Source: Neurospora intermedia (lineage: Eukaryota; Ascomycota; Sordariomycetes; Sordariales; Sordariaceae). From it: a stretch of DNA of 64,000 nt. The notes under the pieces are model-generated. The model was not told the DNA's origin. It saw only the letters and a list, made by a program, of their open reading frames with translations, and did no database searches. Made by a program: the position numbers and the translations under genes. This document shows positions 25,701 to 36,537 of the stretch, one piece after another (position 1 is the stretch's first letter; each line of letters opens with the position of its first letter). The stretch lies in assembly GCA_037102815.1 (NCBI GenBank), contig BTPP01000002.1, forward strand, positions 3,162,001-3,226,000, in the 5' to 3' direction.

Positions 25701-26981
25701 GAGGCGGCATACCCAAACATCACGGCTGAGACGGGCATTGAAGCCGCTCTCCTAGCCTCGTATGTGACACAGCATATTTTCAGGGCAATGTCCACCATGT
25801 TCAAGGGCGCTCACGACATCCAAAACTGGCTTGGAGAGATTGGTGGGCGTGTCTGCCGCGCCTTGACGCCCGAGCAGCTGGATGAGTTTGAGAGGTCAGA
25901 ACGGTCTCCTCATGGAGATGGCACAGCGAGCGGTGAGAATATAACGCTCGCCGGGAACCCCAGAAAGTCCTCTGCCCACAAGAATGACGAGATCCTCAAC
26001 AATTTCCAGTCAACCATCATCTGGACAACACCTTTGCGGATGCCGGTCGTTCAGCCATACAGGAAGCACGGGACCAAGACTGTCTCGACCTGCATGCAGG
26101 ATCTTGTCATGACGATCCCAGAGAGGTCCGATCCCGTCAACAGGAGGAAACAGCTACAGGCTTTCCCGCCCAACTTCATTCACTCGCTTGATGCCAGTCA
26201 CATGATTCTGTCAGCGCTACACTGCGACGAACTGGGACTTGCCTTTGCCGCTGTCCATGACTCGTTCTGGACTCATGCTTCTGATGTAGACTCCATGAAT
26301 GCCGTCCTTCGCGATGCCTTCATTCGAATCCACAGTGAGGATGTCATTGGCCGGTTAGCTGCCGAGTTCGAGGCTCGGTACAAGAACTCGCTTTACCTCG
26401 CAAAGATTGAGACGGGCACAAAGGTGGCCCAGGAGATCCAGCGGTGGCGCGTCAGAAACAAGCTCGGCCCTAGGAAGGAGCTGCTTTTGGAGAAGGAACG
26501 CCAAGAGCTTCTTCGCTCATCAAACCCTGAAGACGTCGAGAGGGGCAAGAAGATCATCTCGCCGGCCAGTCTCTACGAACTGTATTCCAGCGCGGAGGAT
26601 CTCACCGTCCCCGAGGACCTGAAAGAGGTTACTATTGGCAACCTCGCCGGTGTTGAAGAGAAGAAGGTTCGCAGAGGACGGGAAATGGATGAGGAGGGAG
26701 AAGTAGATGGCAGTGAGGAGGCCGTCGAGCACGAGGATGGGATGCACGAAGATGAGATGCTGGCCGACGAGCACGGCGATTCGGGGCTTGACGAACTGAG
26801 CGAACTGAGGAACACCAACCACTTCGCCCTCTCACAAAAGCGCGCCAAGGCCTCGATCGCATCAGGTGGCAAGCAGAAGCACTATCTTGACATCTGGCTA
26901 CCATTGGTCTTCCCACCAATTCCGGAGAAGGGTGACTTCGATGTCCGGTCTTTGAAAGACAGTACGTACTTCTTCTCCTAA
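22731..26981 (+). CDS. Mitochondrial DNA-directed RNA polymerase (CYT-5/Rpo41)
   Basis: A single 1416-codon frame without introns. It begins with an Arg/Ser-rich mitochondrial presequence (MLPRTASATRTPHLNRL). An N-terminal helical domain (about 100-290) precedes the T7-phage-like catalytic domain. Motif A is HQDGTCNGLQHYAALGGD with catalytic Asp898. Motif B is RKVVKQTVMTNVYG with Arg963, Lys967 and Tyr975. Motif C is AVHDSFWTHA with Asp1177. It ends in STYFFS, like yeast Rpo41. The enzyme transcribes mitochondrial DNA. Three features stand out: a polyglutamine run at residues 278-293, an insertion of about 35 residues (about 1050-1085), and an acidic Glu/Asp-rich insertion of about 45 residues (about 1315-1360) close to the C-terminus. 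In Neurospora this gene is cyt-5. Confidence 0.96.
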   Translation: MLPRTASATRTPHLNRLVSAGSRRVLPRCSSSLGIRGSLAATPRLLSTITTQQPSPLKRQPAPRATVGFERHLATVLDEPAQTATTPLYELRSFSPQSPLTVRDHTKVYAKQRVNYHGIPGDVNEMFLVFEACLQVGRLERAAQVLKRLATLDIVPPADYLDLFNQYLDAKVSQLLQEPDVDKADDIHKAFETMVSDGRELPVGGETVALLLKASLTSTDPETMQRYVTRYLSLLPTQTALETVFNTEILTYEELTKVAELCPKYNMPDNVDPDTFAQQQQQQQQQQEQQQQQDTSIDQSDRVSIEPLLTSSEPSAIPEVLGTPQKGFGLQFVKRTVSMFKDIPDGFDIATLPISQQREIQSKLEKDCVDASLARWREENESLQKMGLNTSLDTPSLNSRLYQWQKDLESRLRTMLVEVEKSEMVSKKNKDDLDRCIYGPFIRQSNPERLAAVTIISTLSSLAMGGAHKGSTIASLITHIAKFAEEDIRVQKAEALISKRNLRKAKSKQHNPRSVLRFKSSTASAGSSDMADSNNVAVEMDDEAWTTTIRTKVGAALLSALLDTAKITLVREDPVTKTLITQNQPAFSHVMQLRKGKKIGTIIPNKAVVELLVREPVPDFLARHLPMVTPPDPWVSFEKGAYLETKTPVLRLKNGEREQRLYTEAAIARGDMDQVFKGLDVLGKTGWKINSPVFKVMLDVWNSGKQIANIPPLDPIFDLPPEPASTEDPTVKRAWLKEIKVIENERSGLHSQRCFMNFQLEIARAYRDQTFYFPHNIDFRGRAYPIPPYLNHMGADHVRGLMLFAKGKPLGESGLRWLKVHLANVYGFDKASLQEREDFADENIENIRDSVNNPLNGNQWWLQAEDPWQCLATCFELAAALELEDPTKYVSHLPIHQDGTCNGLQHYAALGGDTWGAQQVNLVPGDRPADVYSAVAKLVIKGIEDDLAKDNEFAKAMHGKITRKVVKQTVMTNVYGVTYVGARKQVLKQIEAAYPNITAETGIEAALLASYVTQHIFRAMSTMFKGAHDIQNWLGEIGGRVCRALTPEQLDEFERSERSPHGDGTASGENITLAGNPRKSSAHKNDEILNNFQSTIIWTTPLRMPVVQPYRKHGTKTVSTCMQDLVMTIPERSDPVNRRKQLQAFPPNFIHSLDASHMILSALHCDELGLAFAAVHDSFWTHASDVDSMNAVLRDAFIRIHSEDVIGRLAAEFEARYKNSLYLAKIETGTKVAQEIQRWRVRNKLGPRKELLLEKERQELLRSSNPEDVERGKKIISPASLYELYSSAEDLTVPEDLKEVTIGNLAGVEEKKVRRGREMDEEGEVDGSEEAVEHEDGMHEDEMLADEHGDSGLDELSELRNTNHFALSQKRAKASIASGGKQKHYLDIWLPLVFPPIPEKGDFDVRSLKDSTYFFS
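23562..23609 (+). repeat. CAG/CAA repeat encoding polyglutamine in CYT-5
   Basis: Sixteen consecutive codons encode ten Gln, one Glu and five Gln (residues 278-293) in the N-terminal part of the mitochondrial RNA polymerase. The mix of CAG and CAA codons limits repeat slippage. Confidence 0.9.
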
Positions 26982-27969
26982 ACCTGGGGGTTGAAGTATC
27001 GCCAGTCTTCTATCAGTCATGGTGTGTATATATATAGAGAGCGGAGGTCTCTGGAGCAAGAGAGGAAGATGTTCGATGTTCAAAAGCGATCCATGGGCTG
27101 GCGTTCTGGAGTACCTTCTGTAAATAGATCTTGACGCATATGATGTTGGTGGCATTTTGGGCGTTGGCGAAGAGAAAATAAACTGGGCCGGATATGTAAA
27201 GGAGGATGGATAGAGTGGTTGATGGGGGAAGATGGCTTCTTGTGTAGATCACCATCGTTAACATTGATTGGTTTTTTGAGCATATCATAACAACTCTTCT
27301 CATGGTACCCGGATTAAATAATGCACAACCGACTATGTATCTACGACTCGGGTATGTGTATTTGGCATAGCAGTGAGTGGATCGATTTCCAAATCACATC
27401 AATTCACAGTAATTCCCCTTTAACGCCCCCAGTACTACCTCCACAAAAAACCTCATCATCCTTGAAAAACTCCTCCCTCGTTCTATTCACACTGTCGCTC
27501 CCATTCCCACTCCATTCACAACCCGTCGGCACCACACACCCAGTAACACATGTCGGACACGGCTTCGTCACCAACACCGTCGGCGTAGTTGGACAGGAAA
27601 GATACGTGGGTGTCAGATTTAGCTGACTTTTCGTATGGTAGCAGAATTACCTGTTGGTGGATTTTCTTTTTGGTGGTAACGCTATAGCGGAAGATAAATT
27701 TGTATGTCGTTGTTTACATCTCTCCAAATCCCAGAACTTTTGTCTTGGAATGCTCGACCCCCACCTAGTTGACTAGCTGAGATCTGGCTCTTGGAAGCCC
27801 GTAGATGTCACAATGCTGGAAACAGTTTGTTATGTTAAGAGTGGGACGAAATCCGGGCTTTCAAGAGGGAGGTGGAAGATTGTACAGATATCATTACGCC
27901 TTAAGAACTTTTCATTCATACCCTATTCTATCATCAAAAACTTGTTTTTCATACGCCTCATAACCACTT
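26982..27969. other. Intergenic, convergent 3' ends of cyt-5 and arc1
   Basis: I see no supported gene. Short frames on both strands lack motifs. The region should contain the two 3' untranslated regions. Confidence 0.5.
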
Positions 27970-29232
27970 TTACCTAACCTGGGCGCCAGCCAAGGTAGGA
28001 ACAGTGCAGACACCACCGCTGGCGGTCACCAGCTTAGCAATGCCGCTCTTGCCCTCCAAATCCTTAACATCCTTGCACACATCGACATCGAAGGCCACCT
28101 CAAGGGCACCGGTGGTGGTGAAGCCAGGCTGGAAAGTTTCCCAGATCTTCTTCTTGGGGTTGAGCACCTTCTCGGGCTCGGCATTGAAGCCCTCAAAGTA
28201 GACCTTCTCGCCGGCCTTGGCGTCAGCGGGAGGGTTGACGAGCTCGACGGGGCCCTTGTGGTCGTCCTCGACGCCCTCCTGGGGCTTGGGCGAGGCAGCG
28301 AGCACCATGGCGCACGACTTGATGCCGCGCATCTTGACGGGCTTGAGGTTGCAAACGACGACGACCTTGCGGCCCTGCATCTCCTCGAGAGGGACGAGGC
28401 CGTTGAGGCCGGAGCAGACGGTACGGCACACCTGGCCCTCGTACTCGGCGGTGTCCTCGGTGCCGGGCGCATCGCCGACGGCAATGGTGGAGACGAAGAG
28501 CGAGTCGGCTTCGGGGTGCTTGATGGCCTTGAGGATGTGGCCAACGCGGAGGTCAATAAGACCGGGGGAGAGGGGCGCAGGGGGGGGAGGAGTGGCCTTG
28601 GGGCGGCGGTTCTCGTTGACCTTCTTCTCCTTCTTCTCCTTCTTGGGAGCGGCGGCGGCGGGGGCGGCGTCGGTGGCGGCCTGGACGACCTGGTCCTTGA
28701 CCTCGACGGCCTTCTCGACAACGGCGGCAACAGCCTCCTTGGTCCGGTCGACAACAGTGGCGGCAGCGCCCTGAACGGCAGAGGCGGCGCCCTGGGCGGC
28801 GGCAGCAGCAGCAGCAGCGGCCTTCTCCTTCTTCAGGCGCTCCTTCTCGGCCTTGGCGTCAACGGGAGGCTTGACGTAGAGGATCTCGTCGGCATCAATG
28901 GCGATCTTGTCGGCGTCGGCAACGTTAAGGCCGAAGAGAGGGCTGTTCTGGACAAAGTCGACAAGGCGCACAATGTTGGGGCGGCCCTGCTGGCCGGTGC
29001 GCTCCTCGGGCGACCAAGCCTTGACAAGGGGTGCGACGGCCTCGTAGATGGCGATGTCAGCCTTGGAGGGCTTGGTGCCGAGGACGGTGGTGCGGGTCGC
29101 GAGGTCGGCGTTGAGGGCGTCCAGGACGGACTGCTTATCGTCCGAGGCCTTGATGGTGTCGGCCTTCTGGATCCATTGCTGGACCTCCTTCTCCTCGGCG
29201 GGAGTGTACTTGTAGGTGTCGAGGGCGGCCAT
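27970..29232 (-). CDS. Arc1-type tRNA-binding cofactor (G4p1/AIMP1 family)
   Basis: A single 420-codon frame. Residues 1-120 form a GST-C-like domain, as in yeast Arc1. Residues of about 125-220 are an Ala/Lys/Glu-rich linker with KKEKKEKK. Residues of about 222-390 form the EMAPII/Trbp111-type OB-fold tRNA-binding domain (LIDLRVGHILKAIKHPEADS, NLKPVKMRGIKSCAMVLAAS), followed by its C-terminal extension. Arc1 binds tRNA and the methionyl- and glutamyl-tRNA synthetases through the GST-like domain, improving charging and keeping the synthetases cytosolic. Codon bias is strong (C-ending codons), fitting high expression. The gene diverges from the SNF2 gene across about 1.46 kb. Confidence 0.9.
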   Translation of the reverse strand: MAALDTYKYTPAEEKEVQQWIQKADTIKASDDKQSVLDALNADLATRTTVLGTKPSKADIAIYEAVAPLVKAWSPEERTGQQGRPNIVRLVDFVQNSPLFGLNVADADKIAIDADEILYVKPPVDAKAEKERLKKEKAAAAAAAAAQGAASAVQGAAATVVDRTKEAVAAVVEKAVEVKDQVVQAATDAAPAAAAPKKEKKEKKVNENRRPKATPPPPAPLSPGLIDLRVGHILKAIKHPEADSLFVSTIAVGDAPGTEDTAEYEGQVCRTVCSGLNGLVPLEEMQGRKVVVVCNLKPVKMRGIKSCAMVLAASPKPQEGVEDDHKGPVELVNPPADAKAGEKVYFEGFNAEPEKVLNPKKKIWETFQPGFTTTGALEVAFDVDVCKDVKDLEGKSGIAKLVTASGGVCTVPTLAGAQVR

Positions 29233-30689
29233 GATGCGCGAGTTGGACAGCGAGATGGAAGTCGGCGAGACGAACTGTCGCGAGAAGACGCTGCGAAGAG
29301 CGGGACGAGCAAACCGGAGGGGGAACAGCTTGAAGGACGTTGACTCCCGGTACTGGAGTGTTTATTATAGTCGTAGTGTCAGTACTGTGTATGTCTGGAC
29401 AACAATTTTGAATCTCAATTCCCAATTGCGGGGCAGGCCACACTTTCTCGATGGAGTTGAGTCAAATCGGATGGGACGAGGGGCAGCTCTGCGACGTGCA
29501 GGGGGTCGTTATCCGGGTCCAGACAGTGTCCGTGCACCCCAAGCAACCGCCCCAAATCACAGTCCATCGATACCTTCCATTCCTCGTGCACAAACGTCCG
29601 ACTGGAATATTCTTTTCGCAACTCAGTTGGGTGAAGAAATGGCCTTTTCGGTGACTTGTTAGTAGTTATGAATCTGCGTATGCAAAAGTCTTGAGACTTT
29701 TCCTTCTTTAGATTGGAAAGCCCAGAAAATAAAAAGACAATCTGAAGACTGGGTTCGGGAAGTACTTCTGTAGAGTAACAATTTGTGAGCAGTGAACACG
29801 GACCAGCTTTTTGCTTAAACAGGAAAACAGGCACGGACATTGTCTGGACCTGCCTGGACATCGATCACCGACATGCCGGCCCGTGCTGTGGCAAGCTTGA
29901 GGCAAGATTCTGTGCATGTCCTAAACGCTTGTGCCAAAAGTGCATAGCATCACATCTGTCAAGCTCTGTGTAGATCATGGAGGCAGACCGTCTGTATCGC
30001 AGCTTCGATCGTTATACAATGGCTCAATGTCAACATCACATATTGGGTTTCAGCCTTTCACATCATAACATGTCTTTTCAATCATTTACTTATGCTTGAC
30101 AACACTCATTGATCACTGTATCTACATATCCTTAGCGATGAGAGCGACTGGATGGCTCGTGCACTCGGTGGCTGCCTGGACCTCGTGACGTCGTGGCAGT
30201 CAGTCTCGCGTTACGATGGCCTTGTGTCTCCCCCGTCGCGTAGATCGTCGCGTTTTCGTAATTGACAAATCACTTCGCCTCGGCCCCTCCCATCTCCAAT
30301 TGCCCTGCAAATTTCAGTTTTCCCGCTGCAATCTCAAAGCATATGGCGATGATGGTTCATCTCTGAATTATCCGTCAAATTTGCTTGCCTTTGCATCGTA
30401 CCCATTGGGAAATCCACCTTCTCATCCCTTGCTTCAATCCTCGACGCTCTTGATCTCCCTGTCGTTTGTTCCTTTGTGTGTGGCGAAAAACCAACAAAAA
30501 CAAAGATCCGCAACTATTTTTGCTTTTTTTCTCTGTGTATCACAAAGAGCGTTTGTGTCTCTTGTTCCCTCTTGATTTTTGCTGGACTTGAGTCCTTTTT
30601 TTTTTTTTTGTCCAGACTTCGATCACTGTCAAGTCAGCAGGAAACCCGCTCGGTCATCAAGGTACACGCCCGACAAGCACCCTTGAACC
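29233..30689. other. Divergent promoter between arc1 and the SNF2 gene
   Basis: I see no supported gene. A T-rich tract just upstream of 30620 probably lies in the leader of the plus-strand gene. Frames between 29216 and 30736 are short or overlap arc1. Confidence 0.5.
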
Positions 30690-33487
30690 ATGCGGTCGAC
30701 ATCTTCGTCCTCGGCGTCCGGTCGCGGATCTGGTAGCTCACGCGCTCCGTCCCGACTGCCTGATAGCGTCCCTTCGTCTCCTCCACCTGAAGAGCCACTA
30801 GCTCGACAGCAAGAACACCTCATGATGGACGACTCAAAGATGAGCTACACAAAGTTGCGCGCCGAGCAAAGGCTTGCCGAGGAAGAGGAAAAGGCTCGCG
30901 TCGAAAACGAAAAGGCAGAGGAAAAGCGCAAAAAGAAGTGGAAGAAGAAGGTCCTGAGCAAAGAGGAGCGCGATGCAAAGGCAAAGGATCTTGACCGGCT
31001 TCTTGCTCAGAGTGCAGCTTTCAGCAGCATCCTGACTAACAAGACAAAGGTTCTTGGTCGTGTGGGAACCGGTCTGGATGGAAAGACCCTTGGTGAACAT
31101 GAGTTGACCATGGCAAAACAGCCCAAATGCGTTGTCGGCGGTACCATGAGAGACTACCAACTGGAGGGACTGACATGGATGTATGAGATTTGCGTCCAGG
31201 GCATGTCGGGCATCTTGGCTGACGAAATGGGTTTGGGTATGTTGAGCCTCGACTCTTTTCCTAAGCTGATTTTGGTCTTGGCTAACGGCTGCGTCTCTAT
31301 CACACTACAGGCAAAACCGTCCAAACGATTTCTCTAATAGCGCTGTTACGTGAGCAGGAGAACTATTTGGGGCCTCACCTTATAGTTGCTCCTCTCAGCA
31401 CCTTGTCTAATTGGATTGATGAATTCCACCGTTGGGTGCCCTCCATCCCTGTTGTCATGTATCATGGCACCCCTCAAGAGCGTCAGGATATCTTCAAAAC
31501 CAAGCTCATGCACCATCTCCACGGCGGCAGACCGACCGAAAAGTTTCCTGTTGTCTGTACAAGCTACGAGATGGTCCTCAAGGACCGAGCGAATCTCTCC
31601 AAGATCAACTGGGAGTTTATCATCATCGATGAGGGCCACCGCATGAAGAACTTCAATTCAAAACTGTTCAGGGAACTCAAGACATTCACTTCAGCCACTC
31701 GTATCCTCATGACCGGCACCCCATTACAGAACAATCTGAAGGAGCTTTGGTCACTTCTAAACTTCCTCTTACCAAAGATCTTTAGAGACTGGGAGGCCTT
31801 CGAAAGCTGGTTCGATTTCAGCGACCTTGAAGATGAGGAAGGAACTGAAGAGTTCATTGCCGATAAGACCAAGCAGGAGCTTGTTAAGAAGATGCACGTG
31901 GTCCTTCAGCCATTACTTTTGCGGCGAGTAAAATCTGATGTCGCCAAATACTTACCAAAGAAGCGCGAATATGTCTTGTATGCGCCCATGACGAAAGAGC
32001 AAACCGATTTGTACAACGTCATCAACGATAAACATATCGATACCCGGTCATATCTGGAGAGTAAGGTAGTCGAGCGTCTTACTGGGGCCACAGCCAGTAC
32101 CGCATCATCACCAAGGAGTACCTCTCGCTCTTCCAAGGCAAACAGCGTGAAGATGGAGTCCGATAGTCTCAGCGAATCAGGAAGCTTCACAACCAAGACC
32201 AGCGCACTTACGCTCCAGGAAAAGGAATCAAGTCCGCTAGCCAAGGATGCTTTTGCACTAATGATGGGGAAACGGACACGAGGTCGTCCGCGCAAGGCTC
32301 TTTCTGTGTCCGAACCTCCTGCGGAAGAGACAACACCAGTCAAATCCACCAGAAGAGGCACAAAGAGGAAGGCCGCACCGGCTGTAGAGACTCCGGCACC
32401 AAAGAGCACAAAGTCAAGCAGACAGTCTACGCCCATGAGCACTCGGAGCCGGAGTCGACGAGGAACGCGATCGTACAAAGAAGCAGACTCTGACGAGGAA
32501 CTTCTCGATGACGATGAGTTCGAGAAGAAGCTGGCCAAAGAGGTATTGGAGGACGATGCCCAAGACATGGATGTCGACCTCGACGCCGAGGAGATTCAGC
32601 GCGCCCATACTCTTGACCTAGCCAAGAAGGAAATTTCCAACAAGAAGCTCGGAAACCCACTTATGCAGCTCCGCCTCGTCTGCAACAGTCCGCACAACTT
32701 TTACAACCCCTGGTCCAACTCGGACCAGCCCATCGACGAGAGCATCGTCACCGCCTCCGGCAAGATGCTCTTGCTGGACCGGCTCCTCCCCGCCCTCTTT
32801 GAGCGGGGGCACAAGATCCTCATCTTCTCCCAATTCAAGACTCAGCTGGACATCCTTGAGGAATACTGCCGCGAGCTACGTTCATGGGACGTCTGCCGCA
32901 TCGACGGCGGCGTCGCCCAGGACGACCGACGAGCGCAGATCGAGCAGTTCAACACGGATCCGGACGTCAAGATCTTCCTGCTGTCTACCCGCGCCGGTGG
33001 GCAGGGTATTAACCTTGCCAGCGCCGACACGGTTATCCTGTTCGACAGCGACTGGAACCCGCAGCAGGACCTGCAGGCGCAGGACCGGTGTCACCGTATT
33101 GGACAAACGCGGCCCGTGGTAGTGTACCGGCTGGCCACCAAGGGCACAGTGGAGGAGGAGCTGCTCATGAGTGCGGACGCCAAGCGCCGGCTCGAGAAGC
33201 TGGTCATTAAGAAGGGTGGATTCAAGACTATGGGCCAGAAGCTGGACCTGCGCGAGGAGGGACTGGATCGGGAGACGCTGCGTGCGCTGCTGCTGAAAGA
33301 TGGGCAGGTGTACAAGTTCAGCGGCGACAAGGAGATTCTGAGCGAAGAAGATCTGCGGGTGTTGTGTGACCGGAGTGATGAGGCGTATGCGAGCGCGGCG
33401 AAGGGTGAGGGCAATGCGGATGGGTGGAAGGTTATTGAGACGCAGGCGGAGGGGATCAGAACGGCGGGTGAGAAGAACAAGAGGTGA
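30690..33487 (+). CDS. SNF2-family chromatin remodeller, LSH/DDM1/Irc5 type (MUS-30-like)
   Basis: Two exons, 30690-31236 and 31311-33487, with a 74-base GTATGT...CAG intron; 907 residues. A Lys/Glu-rich coiled segment (about 50-110) precedes the ATPase. Motif I is DEMGLGKT (Lys184, Thr185), rebuilt across the splice. Motif II is DEGH (residues 289-292). LQPLLLRRVKSDVAKYLPKK and KREYVLYAPMTKEQTDLYN are typical of the LSH/DDM1 group. Motif VI is QAQDRCHRIGQTRPV, beginning at residue 771. Between the two lobes (about 430-590) sits a basic, low-complexity insertion containing an AT-hook core, RGRPRK (around residue 507), and a following acidic stretch. Family members slide nucleosomes with ATP. 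In Neurospora the LSH homologue MUS-30 serves genome stability rather than DNA methylation. Confidence 0.9.
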
Positions 33488-36400
33488 TTTGGTGCTCTTG
33501 ATTGCCCATCACGACTTGGAATAAATCACAGTTGAATATATTCATGAACGAGATGATATTAGCGTGTCGCGCGGTTAGCCCTATGATTGCTCCACCCGTT
33601 TAATGGTGTCTAAACTCAAGGAGAAGGAAGAGGAGGATACAGAGGAGAGAAAGACAAAGGAAGAGGACATTGATGATGGCTAGGATGGTACAGACACCTG
33701 TATATCTCTGTATCAACGAATTTGCGAACATAAATGGGTGAACGTTTGCAGAAAGCCTGTCACATACCCGAAACTTTGTTGAAGCAAAGAGTGGAAGTTG
33801 AACCATGAAGTTGAATTCAGTGTGAGGAATGAAAAAAAAAAAAAAACCAGAGGAAGTGCACCGAACAAAAGAGGGAAGGAGACAAAAGTTTACACGACCC
33901 AATTGCCACCACCATCGGTCATCGATCATCGACCATTTTCTGCCGAAGTCATTCTCCCCCCACTACCCAAGGGATCAAGGAATGACTCAGCTACATTCCT
34001 TTGGAGAAAAAAATGGAAATAACCTCCTGCCTGCCTAACACACCCAAGGAGAAAGAGTTCAATCCTAAGCTACAGAAAGAGAACAAATTCGTCACGAGCA
34101 AGTTGAGTGCTGCCTATCCTTCTTCCCGAGGTACGAGTGAACGTGGACGTTGAAGTTATCAAAGCATAAGGTCTTGGAAAGTGTGGCACGTTTAAACTGC
34201 ATTCCGAGAAGAAATATCAAACCGCAGTATGCATTGCTGGGTTATATTGATGTTGACCGGTCTATGTAATCTCTTTCATGGAAGAGTAGACGGCGACACA
34301 CCGCCTATCCTTCGTGTAAAGAGCGAACTCCTCCCAACCATCCCGTCACTATGATGCGACGAGGGACAAGAAAAAAAAAGAGGACATAAAAAGGAACCAG
34401 GTTTGAAAGGGAGTGGAGTTCTTGCCTTTAGGTGAACATGCAGCTCAAGCTCGGAAAGGTCGCTCCAAGAAACGGCGGTGAAGTATGGAGTTTGATGCTT
34501 AGGAGAATGAGGGACTACACTGACGGAGTTGAAACGAGTTACTCGGGCAACAGGGTTGAGTCCAGATGGTAGATATCCCTGGGATGAGGCTGCTCGAATC
34601 CTCACCACTTTTCATGTCCCTTGCAGAGTGATCTATCAGCCAATTAGAAAATGAACTTTGTGCTCTTGAAACCTTGATGTTATCCTCTTTTCTTTTTTTT
34701 TTCTTTTTTTCTTTCGCTCTGCAACAATCCATTGAAGATGCCCATAGCGCAGACATGGTAAAGTTGTCATGGACAATCCGAGTCCCACGGTCTCGTCCGC
34801 TCCACTAACCCCTGAGCTAATGGAAAAACTTGTAAACAAACAGGAAGGGGGCAAAAGAAACCTGAGGCCTTTGTACTTTCCTCAACTGTTTGTCTGCGTG
34901 ATCCACGTTATGTTCATTCACACTCACACAGAATCTGCTCATACATGACAAGAGGATCTGAGGACTTTCAAACATACCTGATGGGGGCGGCGCAAGGTCT
35001 CAGGCCTTTCTTTTGTGATTGACGAGCTTGCGAAGATATCATCATTTTCATACAACTAGAAACACCTACCTACCTTCGTGAAGAGCCAACTTGTTGCGGT
35101 CGGAAATAACGGGTAATATCGGCTTTGGAAAGCGAAACAGCGAGCCTGCGAACCTTCCCGGTTCCCGCATCGCAGTCACAATGCCCCGAACCCGAACCCG
35201 AACCCAACCCAACAAGACGGCTCTATCGGCTCCATCAAGGTCACTTGACGTTACAGATTTTCATCGGGGGGCCCTGAATCGTCACTGGCGGCGGTTTCCA
35301 TTTGTTCCAAACTTCTTTTGTCTGTGGGGGGTCCGGGGAATGTTACATAGTTGGTTAGTGGAGTTGGTAAGTGTGGTGGACTGAGTGGGGGAAAGTGGAT
35401 ACAGAATTGTCATCCGCCCGCCAACCCCCCACGGACTCCACGGACTCCACGGCAGCAGGTTCGGGATCCCTAACCCGTTTTGCGGCTCTCTCCATGGGGA
35501 AATGGGGGGGGGGGGGGAATGACTGGGGATTCCGTTGGGGGTTAGACTGGGGAAAAGTTCTCCGTTAGAGGACTCCATAGGACCCCCACGTAACGTACCT
35601 AAAAGAAACTAAAGCGATGAAATTCCGGGGTTGTTGTCGTTGACGACGACGACTGACCGACGACGTTCCTTCAGGACGTGGCAACGTGCGTCCCACTGTG
35701 GAGCGGTTTTAGTGTAAGAAAAAAAATAAAAAAAAATAGTGCCAACCTGATTCAAGATTTGGGAACACTTCTCGTCCTGGTCGTCCTTTGACAGAGAACC
35801 AACATTCACCTGGAGAGATGTGAACTGCACCCACAGGGCCAGGACACGGGCTGGACGAACCAGGACCGGGTCTTGTGTGCCGGCCCGAGGTTCTGGTGAG
35901 TTCCGATACCAGTACGCACCTCGTAGAGCGTTGGCTGGTGTACGTAATACCTAGAATAGTGAGCTTCTTGGGGATGTAGGTGTTGCAACTATGTCGGCTT
36001 CGTGGTAATGTTCATGACAGGCGGTGAGGCATGAGTTCCGGACCGAGGGAGTTTGTGTGATGTGTTCGACCCTGTCCGGGGGCCAGGAGGATTTAATATA
36101 GACTTCCCGGACAGCCCACATAGCCGAGGTCGCGGCTAGAGATGGATTCTGTTTTGTTTCTGTCAATAATGCGCCAACGGTTGCTTTATATGGTCGCAGT
36201 CAAAGGGGATCATCAGGGACTGGTCCCCCAACGTTGAAGGGTGACCCAGATCGTGCATGCAACTTTATCTGTGCGCTAGTAGGCCATGCGACTGATTTGA
36301 GTATTGGGAGATACGCGGAGAATGATGACTTAGACGTCCTCGTGGGTAGCAGAAGGGATTTCGGGGGTATCTATAGATCGTGAAGTGGTGAGGTTGGTGT

Positions 36401-36537
36401 TGTTTGACGAGACATATGCCAAGACAGACAAGACCAGCCAAGCTTGAGGCTCCGTTCGGGGGAAGCGGAATCGCGTGCTGCCCCCCAGGGATGTTGGTCT
36501 GCCGAACGTGTGCGTGGTGTTTGTACCTACCTTTGTA

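Noticed and set aside
28258-29343. 361-codon plus-strand frame antisense to arc1
   Set aside because: Gly/Leu/Asp-rich mirror of a strongly codon-biased gene; the minus strand clearly encodes the Arc1 domains.
35504-35517. G14 homopolymer
   Set aside because: Simple repeat without further structure; not evidence of a functional element.
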